From the NCBI RefSeq assembly GCF_964355755.1, contig NC_092680.1:6179001-6243000 (forward strand): 64,000 nt of DNA. The letters are read 5' to 3'. This stretch comes from Antedon mediterranea (lineage: Eukaryota; Echinodermata; Crinoidea; Comatulida; Antedonidae). The translations under genes were made by a program, and so were the position numbers. Position 1 is the stretch's first letter; each line of letters starts with the position of its first letter. The notes under the pieces were generated by a model that had not been told where the DNA came from, did not search any database, and saw only the letters and a list, made by a program, of their open reading frames with translations. This document shows positions 1 to 11,799 of the stretch, in pieces.

Positions 1-46
1 ACAATGCTTTCATGTGGGGCAACTTAACGTTTTTTCATTCTTGCAG

Positions 47-225
47 ATTACCACAATAATACGTATATCAACAGCTTATTGTTGGGATTGGTTTCTTCAT
101 TTAGGCTTACATTTAATTTTGTTGATAGTTGGAAATTTATGGAGAATACAATCAATGAACTTGTTCCAAATAAGAAATACCAAAGAACTAAGAACTGGAA
201 GGAGGAGAGGAATGTGGAAAACTAA
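47..225 (+). CDS. Candidate terminal exon, unrecognised product (5' partial)
   Basis: A pyrimidine-rich tract and TTGCAG end at base 46, a good splice acceptor. From there a 58-codon frame stays open to TAA at 223-225, starting at the second base of a codon. The first 37 or so residues have a mixed, protein-like composition (for example GLVSSFRLTFNFVDSWKF). The last 20 fall in the first units of the purine-rich minisatellite that follows. I do not recognise a family. A second open frame covers the same stretch (14-274), so an open frame of this size could be chance. If real, the gene continues left of the window and ends here. Confidence 0.22.
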
Positions 226-985
226 ATGTACAACTACAAAAGAACTTAAAGGAGGAGAGATTAAAAAAAACTAAATTTTCAACTACAAAAAGCTAAGAAC
301 TTAAAAGAGGAGTTATTGTAGAGAACTAAATTTTCCACTACCAAAAAAACTAAGAACTTAAAATAAGAGAGATTTTAGAAAACTAAATTTCCCACCAAAA
401 AAACTAAAAATTAAACGAGGAGAGATCTTAGAAAATTTATTTTTCAAATACCAAAGTACTAAGTACTTAGGAGGAGAGAATGTGGAAAACTAAATGTACA
501 ACTACCAAAGAACTAAGAACTTAAAGGAAAATATACTTTAGAAAACTAATTTCCAACTACCAAAGAACTAAGACCTTAAATGGAAGACAGTGTAGAAAAC
601 TAGATTACTAAGAACTTACGGAGAAGATATTTTCTAAATGTCCAACTACCAAAAACTAAGAACTTATGAGAGAATGTGGAAAACTAAATGTCCAATTACA
701 GAAGAACTATGAACTTAAAGGAGGAGAGAGTGTGCAAAACTAAAATGTCCAACTACCAAAAGAACTTTTAAAATACCAACTAAACTAACTAACTAACTAC
801 AACTAATAACTTAAAGGAGGAGAGAATATGGAAAAGTAAATTAAATATCCAACTACTTAAAAAAAAGAACTTAAAGGAACTATTGTAAGAATTAAAAAAA
901 AAGTTGAGACTACCAATGAAGTGAGAACTTGAAGGAAGAAAGAGTGTAGAAAAAAAACTAACAACTTAGAAGGAGTGTAGAAAAC
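168..985. repeat. Purine-rich minisatellite, about 50-58 bp unit, roughly 13 diverged copies
   Basis: The string AACTAAGAACTTAAAGGAGG, then AGAGAATGTGGAAAACTAAA and a short ACTACC spacer, recurs with substitutions and small indels across the interval. Copies of GAAAACTAAAT or close variants lie near 218, 267, 322, 379, 486, 541, 596 and 679. Units are clearly diverged, so the array is old. The plus strand is very purine-rich. Confidence 0.85.
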
Positions 986-1035
986 ATAATAGAACAGCAG
1001 AATAGTTGAACTTCTCCAATAATTTATTATCACGC

Positions 1036-1066
<31 letters not shown>
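1036..1066. repeat. (ATT)n microsatellite
   Basis: About nine to ten uninterrupted ATT units. On the minus strand they give a run of asparagine codons in a 73-codon open frame that has no other merit. Confidence 0.95.
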
Positions 1067-1772
1067 ATAAGAATACACAATTAAGGAAAATTACTGGGTA
1101 AACAGGCATGTTTACGCCCTCATTATTGTAGGCCTATTAATTCAATGGCCTGAAGCTCAACAGTGATAATTATTATAATAGGTTTTTAGATAAGTTGATA
1201 CACTGGGGGTCAAGTATATAATATTTTTACGACCATATCAAAATACCTTTGTCCTTGAAAAATTTTCTAATTTATTGTTCAATTCAACAATGTAAAAAGT
1301 GTAATTACAATGTCAATAGGTATTAAAAAATGATAGAAATTGTATACAACAACTGACGTAATGTAAGACAGTTTTATTGCAAAAACGTGAGCATTTCTTA
1401 CATGTTGGTATTCATTTATGAAAGTGGTGCAACTATGGGAACTTTCAACCAACCCTAAGCTTTATAAGAAAGCCATTGATCTAATAAATTAATGAAATTC
1501 TAAAACCCGAAAAACTTTGCTCTACGAACATACCATATTTCTCCAATTCCTTACTTTTGAATATAGAGTTTCATGCAACTACACTAACTCCATGTAATGG
1601 GTAAACATAGTACTGTATTTTTAAAAGAAGACATCATTTGCCATTATGAATATGTCTAAAAAACTAGGTACATTTATCTCATCCTTAACATGGACAAACA
1701 TGTTGTATTATATTATATGTTCATTATCGGATGTATATTTATTATATTACTCTGTATTTAAAATACTAGATG
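1067..1772. other. No recognisable feature
   Basis: AT-rich sequence without a convincing open frame, repeat or RNA gene. Confidence 0.5.
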
Positions 1773-1803
1773 GCACGCTCGCTTCGCTCGCGTACCATCT
1801 AGG
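1773..1803. repeat. Imperfect hairpin with a CGCTCGCTTCGCTCGCG core
   Basis: GATGGCACGCTCGC and GCTCGCGTACCATC face each other around a three-base loop. The CpG-rich core stands out from AT-rich flanks and looks like the centre of a foldback element. It might mark the left part of the repeat that starts at 2052, but the second copy of that repeat lacks it. Confidence 0.55.
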
Positions 1804-2051
1804 TCGTGCCCACAGATGGTTCTCGAATACACAGTATTTCCAGCGAGAAAAAAATGGAGATTTCAAGTGTACGTACCGCAGGACTATAATACATTGTCGT
1901 TTACAGAAACGAATAAATATACACAATGATTTATGTAGTCAACCAAAATTAGCACCCTGGGAATTACTTCCGAGAGAGAAACAAAATGAGTCAAATTTTT
2001 TTATTTGGACTCATTTAAACAAACCCAATTTGTGTTTTGTATGTAACATTA

Positions 2052-3325
2052 AGGGTTGAGGGATGGGGGAAGAAGATAGGTACAAAGAGGAAACATTTTA
2101 AAATATATTCTTATCCACTCAGTAATGAAATATTGTTTTTAATGTGTTATAGGCCTATAAATAATATACCACTAAATACAGTAAAACATTTACGATTTGA
2201 TACGGTATTTTGTTAAAACTCTCACTGTCATAGTCGATTGAAATAGTAAAGTACATGTAACGATACACCACTACGACGTTTATATATTTTTAAATTATTA
2301 ATTAATACAAACGTTGAGAAGCAACTGTCAGTAATAACGTTTATTTATTTGTATATTATATGTTTATAATCTAACAGTAGGGCCTACCCACACTCACAGT
2401 AATAAAGTTTATTTGTATATATTTTTATATTACATCTAACAGTACCAACACTCACAGTAAGAAATTTGCGATTCAAATTGCCATCAAAAGTGGTTAATAC
2501 CTTAACAGTATTGTACAGCATTGCAATACTATTTATGTTTATTCTCCAAGGGGGCCCATAAATCTAAATCTATACCTCTATGGTTAAACCAAATAATTTG
2601 GAATGTTTATTTGTATATTATATGTTTATAATCTAACAGTAGGGCCTACCCACACTCACAGTAATAAAGTTTATTTGTATATATTTTTATATTACATCTA
2701 ACAGTACCAACACTCACAGTAAGAAATTTGCGATTCAAATTGCGATCAAAAGTGGTTAATACCTTAACAGTATTGTACAGCATTGCAATACTATTTTTGT
2801 TTATTCTCCAAGGGGGCCCATAAATCTAAATCTATACCTCTATGGTTAAACCAAATAATTTGGAATGTTCCATTCATCACAAATCAATACATTTGTAAAA
2901 ACGTATATTAAATGTATCAAAATAGTATTTTTTAAAGAAAATCGGCCTGTCTTCAACATTATGATGGTGTACTCTAGCTGTTCAACCGGTTTTCAGCTAT
3001 TAAAAACAATTATCGTAGGAGGAGATAGGAAAATGCGAAGCCTCCTCGCATTTTTGTGGCGGGTATTTTTCAAGACGGACATCCATTATACAGTGTATAC
3101 CACGGTCGGAAAACACCCCTATTTGGGGCAAATCTTGGAACCTAAATTCGTTTTAACCGTCAATAACTTATTATCTAACTTAATTTAATTAGTAAACAGG
3201 GTTACATCAGGTGGTTAAAATCAGTACCGAAAGTACGAACCAACTTTATATACCATCGAGTAAAAATTCTAGAAGTAAGGCGCGATTTACCGAATTTTGC
3301 CCTTACGTAAATTTATATATAGATG
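2052..3325. mobile_element. Repeat R, copy 1: unclassified interspersed element of about 1.3 kb
   Basis: Matches 21074-22091 along almost its whole length, from AGGGTTGAGGGATGGG to TTATATATAGAT, while the flanks differ. The right-hand 450 bases are nearly identical in the two copies. It has no clear terminal inverted repeats and no open frame conserved between copies: a 107-codon frame at 2865-3188 is broken by a stop in the other copy. It holds a short hairpin near 3030 (AAAATGCGA facing TCGCATTTT). The superfamily is unknown; this looks like a non-autonomous element. Confidence 0.7.
2344..2867. repeat. Two-copy tandem duplication, 262-bp unit
   Basis: 2344-2605 is repeated as 2606-2867 with only a few substitutions. 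The copy of repeat R at 21 kb has the segment once, in a shortened form, so the duplication arose in this copy and is recent. Confidence 0.92.
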
Positions 3326-4439
3326 TACGATATACAAAAATTAAGAAAAATAATACGCTCACCTTAAATTAACAGTGATTTCGAACTAGTATAACTAGCT
3401 GTGTTCATAACGAAACTACCATTATTATGAACAGTGTGCTGATAAACATGCTGACTGGAAAATATGTATCATGGTAGTTTAGGTCAGTGGAAAGCTGGAC
3501 AGAAAATGAAGTTCACTACAGTAGGCTAATATAGCTCCTCTTATTATAGATTATAGTATTTGTACATAACAGATCGCTTAAAATGATACAATCACAATGC
3601 AATCATATTAAGCAAATTTCATGAAATCCAAAGTCCAAACATTATTATTCAGGTTTATTTAAACAAAGAAACAAAATCTTACGCTTGTATTCTTGTTTAT
3701 CGATTAAATTAGTTATTAAATTTTATTTTTTAAATGAAATATCTGAAACATTTATTTTTTTTAATGATTAGTATTTATATATCTAACATTAGGCAAATGA
3801 TATGTCATGCAGTTGTTTAATTTTCTTTTTTTTTCTGTTTAGGTCCCTGAAACAGCTTCTATTATTGTTCCATTTAACATATTGTAAATATAGACTTTTT
3901 TTTTCTTGGACTGTTTTAAATAAATGTGAATGAAATTATTTATAATAGAATATTTCATAAAATGGAAATTTGATTTTATATGTTGCCTACCAAAACACTG
4001 TCTAGTAGAAAATTGAACAATATTTGACCTAAATTTACAGTACTGTTTATTAATTTCAATTTTATCAGCAATAATCAATATCTTATTGATCGGTCCCTAC
4101 GGAGAAACCCCATGTGTTGTGAATTAAATGACGTCACTACTACCATGAGACACTGTTATTGTTATATTATATCACCTATATGAAACAAATAATACTATTA
4201 ATTATTTACTCATATTTTGTTTTTTCCATGGAGGTATTCGAGCCCTACTGTAATACTGTCTAACTTTATTCACACATGTTGATATTAAACATAATTTGAA
4301 TTATTATTTGTTTTTGGAAAAAATTTAAAAAAACTAAATTAGTGAATGAAATAATGTTTCGCAGACTCGGTATGGAAACAGACGGCGAACGTTTACAAAT
4401 TGTATTGATTATTGGTTATGGGGCGTCACCACAATGCAA
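3326..4439. other. No recognisable gene
   Basis: AT-rich sequence with no convincing open frame. It contains one full CRE octamer TGACGTCA at 4129-4136. Confidence 0.5.
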
Positions 4440-4502
4440 GTAATCACGCCGCGATGGATTATCCGAAATGTCGCGTTGCGTCCACCAAGTGACAATCAAG
4501 CT
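4440..4502. mobile_element. Decayed right end of a MITE family B element
   Basis: GCGATGGATTATCCGAA, then GCGTTGCGTCCACCAAGTG and CAAGCT, correspond in order to the right half of the MITE at 32752-32874. No left end is visible. Confidence 0.35.
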
Positions 4503-7500
4503 AATAGAGCATAATAATTCCACTAGCACGATTATTCATCTTTACGTTATGCTATAATCGTTGCTCTGTATTTTCTTAATTATCTTTTAAATTAAAAAAA
4601 AAATGGTATGTTGGTCGTGCCGTGATACTGCTATCACGTATATTGATTCTTATGTATTATGTTAGACTGGTAGTATATCGTTTGTAAATAGCTTCCTTAT
4701 CCGTTATGTATCATGTTTGTTTGATTAATAGATATTTTCCAGCTTGGGAGGAAGAATCAACATTAATTAAGTCCAGTAGTTTACTGTAATTGAAGTACTG
4801 ATGATGTGTGTATTCGTCGGTTTGTTCAGCTTGCATTTCCCACGTCCTTAATCGAATCAATGATTTATTTTTCTAGCCGGCGGATAGATTTGATTTGAGA
4901 GTTTACTTTATGGTTCTTTATTATAGTATCTCGGATATTCAGCTGTTGCACCTCATACCAACTGCATCTTAAATTTCATTATTATCGAATAATTACCATA
5001 TGTATGGGGAGCCAATCAATACAATTTTAATTGCAGTATATATTTGATTGTTCAGTAATTACGTTTCAATTCGAATAGAAAACTTTATAAAAAGTTAAGT
5101 GAACAAGCAACAGTAATGAACACATCACGCTATGGTGACCATAAATTGGTAGTGCGATATGTAATTATCCGTAATTATTGTCAATTTCGTAAGCTTATCT
5201 AGGCTTACCATTTTCATTGTACTTTCTCTGTAAACTTGAGATATATGTAACAAAAATCGAGCTGGAAAAAGGAAAATCGATTACAATCATTTCACAATTT
5301 GGATGGAATGATTGCAATTCCTGATATTGACACATATAATATAGGATTGATGGCTTTAGGAGATAAAATTAATTACTCAATGTCATTCTGAAAGGTGCTC
5401 AATATGATATTATAATCACTCATCATCACTCAATATATATGAATAAATGCATTCTTTGCTAATAAAGTATGCACCTACAGGCATTGGATTAATATTGACA
5501 AACTGGGGACAACTTGGTATTTGTCTGGGATGAATCATTAAAAACACACTTCAGTAACATTTCCGCTTAGTTTAAAATTTAAAAATTTAGACAATAAATA
5601 AGGTTATACTGACATGCTTGTTTATGTGTAGTTAGAGGACAATTATATTATGCGTGTTTGCACTTTGACACAGTAACCGCCCACCCCCTCCCCCGGGTTA
5701 GAAATTGTCCTGTTACTTAAGTCCACAAGTATTGTCAATAATTGTCTAATTATGTAGTGTTCCCCTTCATAAAAACAACTCAATTTGAAGAAAATATTTC
5801 GTATTTATTTTACGGGCCTATCCGTCGACACTCTTGATAAATGTTTGTTTTGCATTCTTGAAATTGATATAATCTTTTTTTCAATGAAAGAGTCAATTTT
5901 TCATTTCTATAAACATTAATTTTTGTGTATACTAATGCAGCACGAGAAGACGTCATATTTATGATTGACATAGATTGTTCCGTTTTCACCGATAACGAAG
6001 GACATAACCGCCTCAGCCATGTACAAAGAGTATACATAACGATGATTTAAATAAGTTATAGAAGAGCCAAGTGCCAATTGAAATGACTGGGACATGGGAT
6101 GATTACTGATGCAATCTATTAAGGGCCTTGAGTAGTCACATTGAGTAGGTATGAAATAATTATTACTTACTGAATGTATTTTCTGTATCTTGCTTTCCTA
6201 TAATTTGACTTTTTGCTCTCATTATTCAATTTAATAGCCATATTCTGAGTATTTATATAATAATAAACATTCATTTCAATTCGTGCCTAAATTGTTGATG
6301 CATAGAACATTTTAAAGCATTGGTTAATGATGATACATTCGTCTCATCAACTTCTTCTAGGATTAGTGGAGTTTAAACCCTACAGATTGTGAAGATGTTA
6401 TGAAATGCCAGAAGGTACTACTTCAAGCGCAATAAAAGTCTCCACAGCAGTTATTATCAATTATGAGAGGTTAAAAATGTTTTAGAACATAAGTTGAAAC
6501 TAGGTCAGATGCTATGCCAACAAAAAAATTGCGGGGTTGTTTCAAGCGACAGTAAAATGCCAACGTAGGCCATCGTCACTGGGGGTGGAGGAATGGAGTA
6601 TACACTAAGTGGCAGCAACATGTCCAAACCCGTTTAAAAACCAATTTGCCAAATGATTAGAGGCGATACACACAAACTGGACAAACAGTAACTTCATAAT
6701 TAAAAATTAAAAAGATTGGCGCAATCTTCAGGTTCATATTTTGCAACCAAAAGTTTTCAATGTATGATTGAATAATGAAAGGTAGTGCAATTCACAACTT
6801 AAAAACCTCAATCAATCAATCGATCAATCAATATTTCCATTTGTATAAGAGCTATGTCTGTTTTTAAAATTTAACAAACAGTTTTCAATTTATACAGTAG
6901 GCAGTGAAATTTTTGGAAACTCAATCAATCAATCAATCAATCAATCGTTCCGTGTGTATATATTCCAACGTATATTGATCATGCCGCTTTGAAAACGAAT
7001 AGAACAACTGAATATTAAGTATTGATTTTTGATAATGATGGTTATCAAGAAAACATGTTTTTATCAACATGTTTTTATCAAATTTTTTTCTTAAATCAAT
7101 TATTCAAAAATTAATCAATAACATATATGCGCAATTACATAAATACCCAGAGTGATGGACCCGAATACTCATGATTGTTTTTCAAAGCGCACTTGCGTAT
7201 TGGCAAAGTTGATTTAGTTTGAACTAAACGTATCGGTTGCTATCTAAATACATGTTAGTGTGTATTTTCTAGAGCACCACTTCTTTAACCACTTTGGAAT
7301 TTGATAACTCAATATTGAGAAGCTTTTTGGTATTAACGAGATTTTCATTAAGCCACTAAAGCACACGTGGATCATCCTTTTGTAGTCATTTACTATTATA
7401 AGCGTTCACTTTCTACGCATACTGGATTTTAAACACATCTTCCAGGGATGTGACTAAATCCATAGCATGTAAATACCGTTCATAAGGATTTAGAACCAAA

Positions 7501-8699
7501 GTCAGTCGCACTGACGAGGGACGTCTAATTTACCTTGTAGTACAAGTGCATTTCAGATGAGATTAATTGTTATGCAATCCATTACAAGCAGTGAGGATTT
7601 CATCAAGAGGTAAACGCATGAGAATAACCTCTACATCAACGTTTCGTTTGAACTAGACAGGTTAGATGAGGGTGAGATTTGATTTATCTAATTTTGCCAG
7701 CATTTCTCCATCTTTATCTCCACGAGATTACACTGAACATTTTCCCGGAGCAGTGTTAGTTGGTACAGCTTAAAAATTGTAGTTGTTTTAGGTCTACGTT
7801 GTGTGCCGGGCCGTACGTAAGCAATTTCAAGACAATATAACGATAAGATTTATTTTAGACATCATCTATGAATTATTCTACATGCAATTCTGTTTTCCAT
7901 GTATTTTTTTAGAACTCCATGTCATTGTAGTTAAATGCTATAGTCTGCAATATAGTGTTACTAGCCAGTGGTTTTGGCTATCTGCACGGTAAACCGTGTT
8001 TGTAATTTAAAATGTTCTATCGACACGAGCGACTGTGCACCTAGTTTTCGTTCACTGTGCCGATAGGCAGCACGGGAGGCAGCATAATTAAATCGTTCGT
8101 TTCACCGTACTAAATGTACACCGATAGCAGATTGTACCTATAGAAACTTTAAATTACACGCCCAGCTATACATGTTTTGTTTAGGTAATTTTAGAAACAA
8201 TTTGGTAAAGTAAGAATGATGAAATAACGTAGGCCTATACAGTATAAAAAATAATACAGTGTGCAGTTTGTATTCTTGTACGAGGCATTTTGTTTAACGT
8301 AATCCTTTACACATTGACTGTAAGTATTTCGCATAGGTCATGATTTGTTTACCTTTAAAATGGATAAACAAAACGGGACAAATAATGATTTAACAGATCT
8401 AGAATTCTATCCAAATATAACACATACCGGTTAAAAGCGTAGTTATACAGTAGGCCTATTACAAACAATGTAAGTTATTGAAGGAAGAACAATCATGTGT
8501 TAATCTGGGCCTCCGTGGTTAAATAAAGTTGAATTTAATTAAAATGTGACTAACGACTATTGCTTCCAGAGTTTTTAACTGTATATTTGCGGAGGCCTAA
8601 TTTATGCTTAAATAACAACTAACTTATTCATAAGATTCATTTTCAGCATTGAATCAAGCACACGTTATGGACAAGCCGTCTACACTTCGTTCCAATCGC
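4503..8699. other. No recognisable gene; two ATCA-type microsatellites
   Basis: AT-rich sequence. Short arrays of ATCA/CAAT repeats lie at about 6812-6832 and 6921-6946, and a 14-base tandem duplication at 7054-7081. Open frames are all under 80 codons and not protein-like. Confidence 0.5.
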
Positions 8700-8924
8700 A
8701 ATATATAATAAATTACTAATCTACTAATAACAATGCACATGAAAGATCATATCGTAGATAGTATAGATCATCTTTAAATACAAGTCATTTTCTAAAATAA
8801 TTTATTTAAAACTAAGAATGAAGAAATAACTACTGTATAGTCTAAATAGTATAAAACATATGATTGAAAATGTCTATCTGGTTTGTAGTAATAAGTTATT
8901 GATTGAAATATATATTTATACTGG

Positions 8925-9210
8925 GTAACCTCTTCAGTCAAAGACTGGTCTCCCAGAGGGCGCAGTTGGTGATCAGTGGCTGTGATGTACTACTACACCG
9001 GGGTAACCCCCTACTCGTCTCGAAAGATGTACTAGGTTCTTTAAAGTGCACACGAGCAAGTGGTGTACACTGGACCTACGGTTTATAGTCCTTATCCGAG
9101 AAGACTCGTTCTACCACTAGAACCATGGAGTGAGTGAGCCTCGAACCCCTGCCGATGTTATGGCTACGTGATTACGGTTCCACTGTCTTAACCGCTCGGC
9201 CACTCACCCA
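8925..9210 (-). mobile_element. tRNA-headed SINE, copy 1
   Basis: Read on the minus strand, the element begins with a class II tRNA-like head. It has an A box (TGGCCGAGCGG), a B box (GGTTCGAGGCT) and a perfect 7-bp acceptor stem, GTGAGTG with CACTCAC. A roughly 200-bp non-tRNA body follows, including GTGCACTTTAAAGAAC and GGGGGTTACCCCGGTGTA. The head and most of the body recur at 51595-51870 on the other strand. Such elements are transcribed by RNA polymerase III and copied by LINE enzymes. The CTTTAAAGAAC block resembles the conserved central domains of broadly distributed metazoan SINEs, but I cannot assign it to a named superfamily. Confidence 0.85.
9130..9207 (-). ncRNA. tRNA-Ser/Leu-like SINE head (promoter region, not a functional tRNA gene)
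   Basis: 78 bases with an intact acceptor stem and both internal promoter boxes. The anticodon arm does not form a proper 5-bp stem, and the segment continues straight into a SINE body, so it is a retroposon head. The long variable region suggests a serine or leucine tRNA ancestor. Confidence 0.7.
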
Positions 9211-9510
9211 CATTAGAAAAGTTATGTTAGTTTAGGCCTACATACTAATTGTTGGTTTGGAAAAAAGAACATTTCTAGTAAAGTATAAAACATATATTAT
9301 TGTAACCATTTACATTAGTCATATACTGATAGTAAATTACTAATCTACTAATAAAAATGCACATAATGTAAAATCATCTTTAACAACACGTCATTTTCTA
9401 AAATAAATTATTTACTAAACTAAGCGTGGAGAAAGATCTATAGTCTATATATAGTATAAAACATATATTATCTTAACCATTCACATTTGTCATACCGGTA
9501 GTAAATCAAT

Positions 9511-10585
9511 GAATACCACTTTCGTTGTAAGAATTATGTTTTGTACAACACGTAAACGTGTACAGTATTAGTGGATTATCATTTCCTTTTCGAACCAATC
9601 ATTTATGATTACCAAACCGTTCCTTTTTATATTGTTTAATGTAACGATACGGGGTCTGCATCAATCTATTAAGCAGTACACCGTGTGAGAGAATGCTTAT
9701 CTTGCAGCTAATTGTAAAGTGCTGCAATTTTCAAACGAGTGCAATATGTTACAGCACGGTTAATTAAGTACACTCTACAAACTACTAAATAGAATTTGCA
9801 AATAATGTGGTGATGACATTGTAAAATCCAAGAATACTTTTCAATCCAAGTTATTAGTTTAATTTGTATTGATGTTTCGAGTAGAAAAAGCAACCGGTGC
9901 TCCAGACATAACACATATGTTACACAATATTTTGCATTGATGTTTATTATTGTATTTGATTGAATGGACGTCATCAATTACCGTAGTGTATATGTGCTTT
10001 TATAACTCAAAATCTCGCCAGTTTCATGTACTCACGCTCAGTCGGTTGATGGACTGTGAAGTGGCTCGCGATCTTTCAGCCTTAGGTGTAGTAGGCTTCG
10101 ACTTTTGACATTTTACAATTGGAATTGCATTCCAAGTTTAATGCATTGAATGGAGATACAAAACAATTAGCCTCCCCACTAATCACATTTGACATTAACA
10201 ACTAATGTTGGCATATATCACCATGGAGGAGACAGGGAAAATAATATGACAAAACATTTGTTATTTACTGAATCTGCAGTTATGCTACTATTTATCAAAA
10301 TTTAATTACACAGACCGCGCACCCACATGCAAACATTATCACCTGCGTGGTTATTAATCACGTGATTGATTTCCTGGTTTACCCAGATTTCCTTTCAGAC
10401 AAATTGGAATTACCGTATTTTATAAAAAAAACTCACCTAATCTACATCTTAAAACACAATCTATATCGCGATCATCATCATCATCACGACACGGGTGTTC
10501 AACAGCGTTTACTGCAAGAGAAAAACAAGCAAACTACAGTAAATGAAAAACAAACAGAACACCGATGTGTGATGTACCCACATAA
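9511..10585. other. No recognisable gene
   Basis: AT-rich sequence. A 105-codon frame at 10347-10664 runs into a MITE and contains a histidine run from a CAT/ATC microsatellite; it is not credible as a gene. Confidence 0.5.
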
Positions 10586-10783
10586 GGCCTATGGTAGTGA
10601 TATTTCCAAATATGGTAGTGATATGCCATCATCATGTCCATATATGGGCACATTACATTTATAAAGTTTGTTTGTAGAGCTTTAGTTTACAGTATGTGTC
10701 ATCATGTCCATCTATTGGCACATCACATTTTTTTGTCACATAAAGTTTGATAGTGTAGACATAGCTTTAGTTTACAGTATGTG
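10586..10783. mobile_element. MITE family A, rearranged copy with duplicated right end
   Basis: It carries the iterated family A motif AAATATGGTAGTGATATG, and the right terminal sequence AGTTTGATAGTGTAGACA. The block AGCTTTAGTTTACAGTATGT occurs twice (10679-10698 and about 10764-10783), so the right half is duplicated with an 86-bp offset. The left terminal repeat is missing. Confidence 0.7.
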
Positions 10784-11637
10784 ACAGAAATTCCAGTTTT
10801 GATCAAGAGCAAACTCATTGAACTATTCTTTTTTTTGCTTATTAAGTAAGTGGGCTTTAGTTTGTTGGAAGATTGCAAACTAAATAAAACCAGAAAGATT
10901 TGCTTTCAGTTAACATAAATTAATGAATCATGATTAAAGCAAATATCTTCGGTTAGGTTTAAAAAAGATTTATTAAAAGCAGTGCATTAGTGGTAGTAGT
11001 TCAAAGTACGGAGAAGACAATTAGAGTTCATCTCCATTAGTTCGAATGTACTATAGGACTAAATGGTGCATTTTCCAAATTGCATGTATTTGTCGTGTAC
11101 TTGCGCCTGCTGATAATGTTACAGAAGATACTGATAATTTAACAATCAATAATGCTCTCATCATAGTTCTGCTAATTACAACTGGAGTTCATTGAAAGTA
11201 TACGTTGGTATAAAGATGTATTGTCGATAACTATTTATATTTCTTATATTCTTATATTTCTTATTTATTAAAAAACAAGCTAAGGTGAACAGACACATAT
11301 AAAACAAGTCATCTTCTTTTATATCATATTTAAATGTTTAGTCCAATAAAATTAAAATATACATTTCTCACAAAAGCTACAATACAAGATATACAATGAA
11401 CGTTATTTAAGGACTGGAATTGATTTACGTAATTGTACCGTCGTGTGTTTAATCCTAGTGTGAACGAGCTACGAAAACATACAAGAATAAAGACCGACAT
11501 TCATTCGTTATTATTACGTTATTTAAGAGGCCATGCACTTGGTTGTAATTTCCAAGAATATCAGTAAAAGTTTGAAGTGCCGAACTATCTGATAAATAAA
11601 ACTTGATTGCCTAGTTTATTTGCTTGTCCTTTATAGA

Positions 11638-11799
11638 CTACAAAGCTATGTAAACACAATCAAACTCAAACTGTGATGTCCCCATAATATATAGACATGA
11701 TGATGTCATATCACTATACCATATTTAAGCATATCAATATCGTTTTTGGGCACATCACACTTTTTTGTCACATACAGTTTGATAGTGTAGACAGAGCTT
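11638..11799. mobile_element. MITE family A, diverged copy
   Basis: Left end AAAGCTATGTAAACACAATC and right end GATAGTGTAGACAGAGCTT match the inverted ends of the other copies. The interior has the ATGATGTCATATCACTAT and GGGCACATCACA blocks. Confidence 0.7.

Larger units (their letters stand above)
8700..9510. repeat. Local direct repeats of about 170 bp, interrupted by a SINE
   Basis: A unit including AAATTACTAATCTACTAATA, a CATTTTCTAAAATAA block and AGTATAAAACATAT occurs at about 8706-8870 and again at about 9328-9475. A shorter block, AAAACATATATTAT through a GTAAAT end, occurs at about 9285-9338 and 9456-9508. A fainter copy lies near 8205-8260. The SINE at 8925-9210 sits between them. 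Confidence 0.7.

Noticed and set aside
857-1078. 73-codon minus-strand frame with an asparagine run
   Set aside because: The run is the (ATT)n microsatellite read in reverse, and the rest is low-complexity minisatellite sequence.
1646-2059. 137-codon open frame
   Set aside because: It crosses a CpG-rich hairpin and enters repeat R, and has no recognisable domain. Length alone is not strong evidence at this composition.
2865-3188. 107-codon open frame in repeat R
   Set aside because: The second copy of the repeat has a stop in the corresponding frame, so the frame is not conserved.
10347-10664. 105-codon frame with a histidine run
   Set aside because: The run is a CAT/ATC microsatellite and the C-terminal part is a family A MITE.
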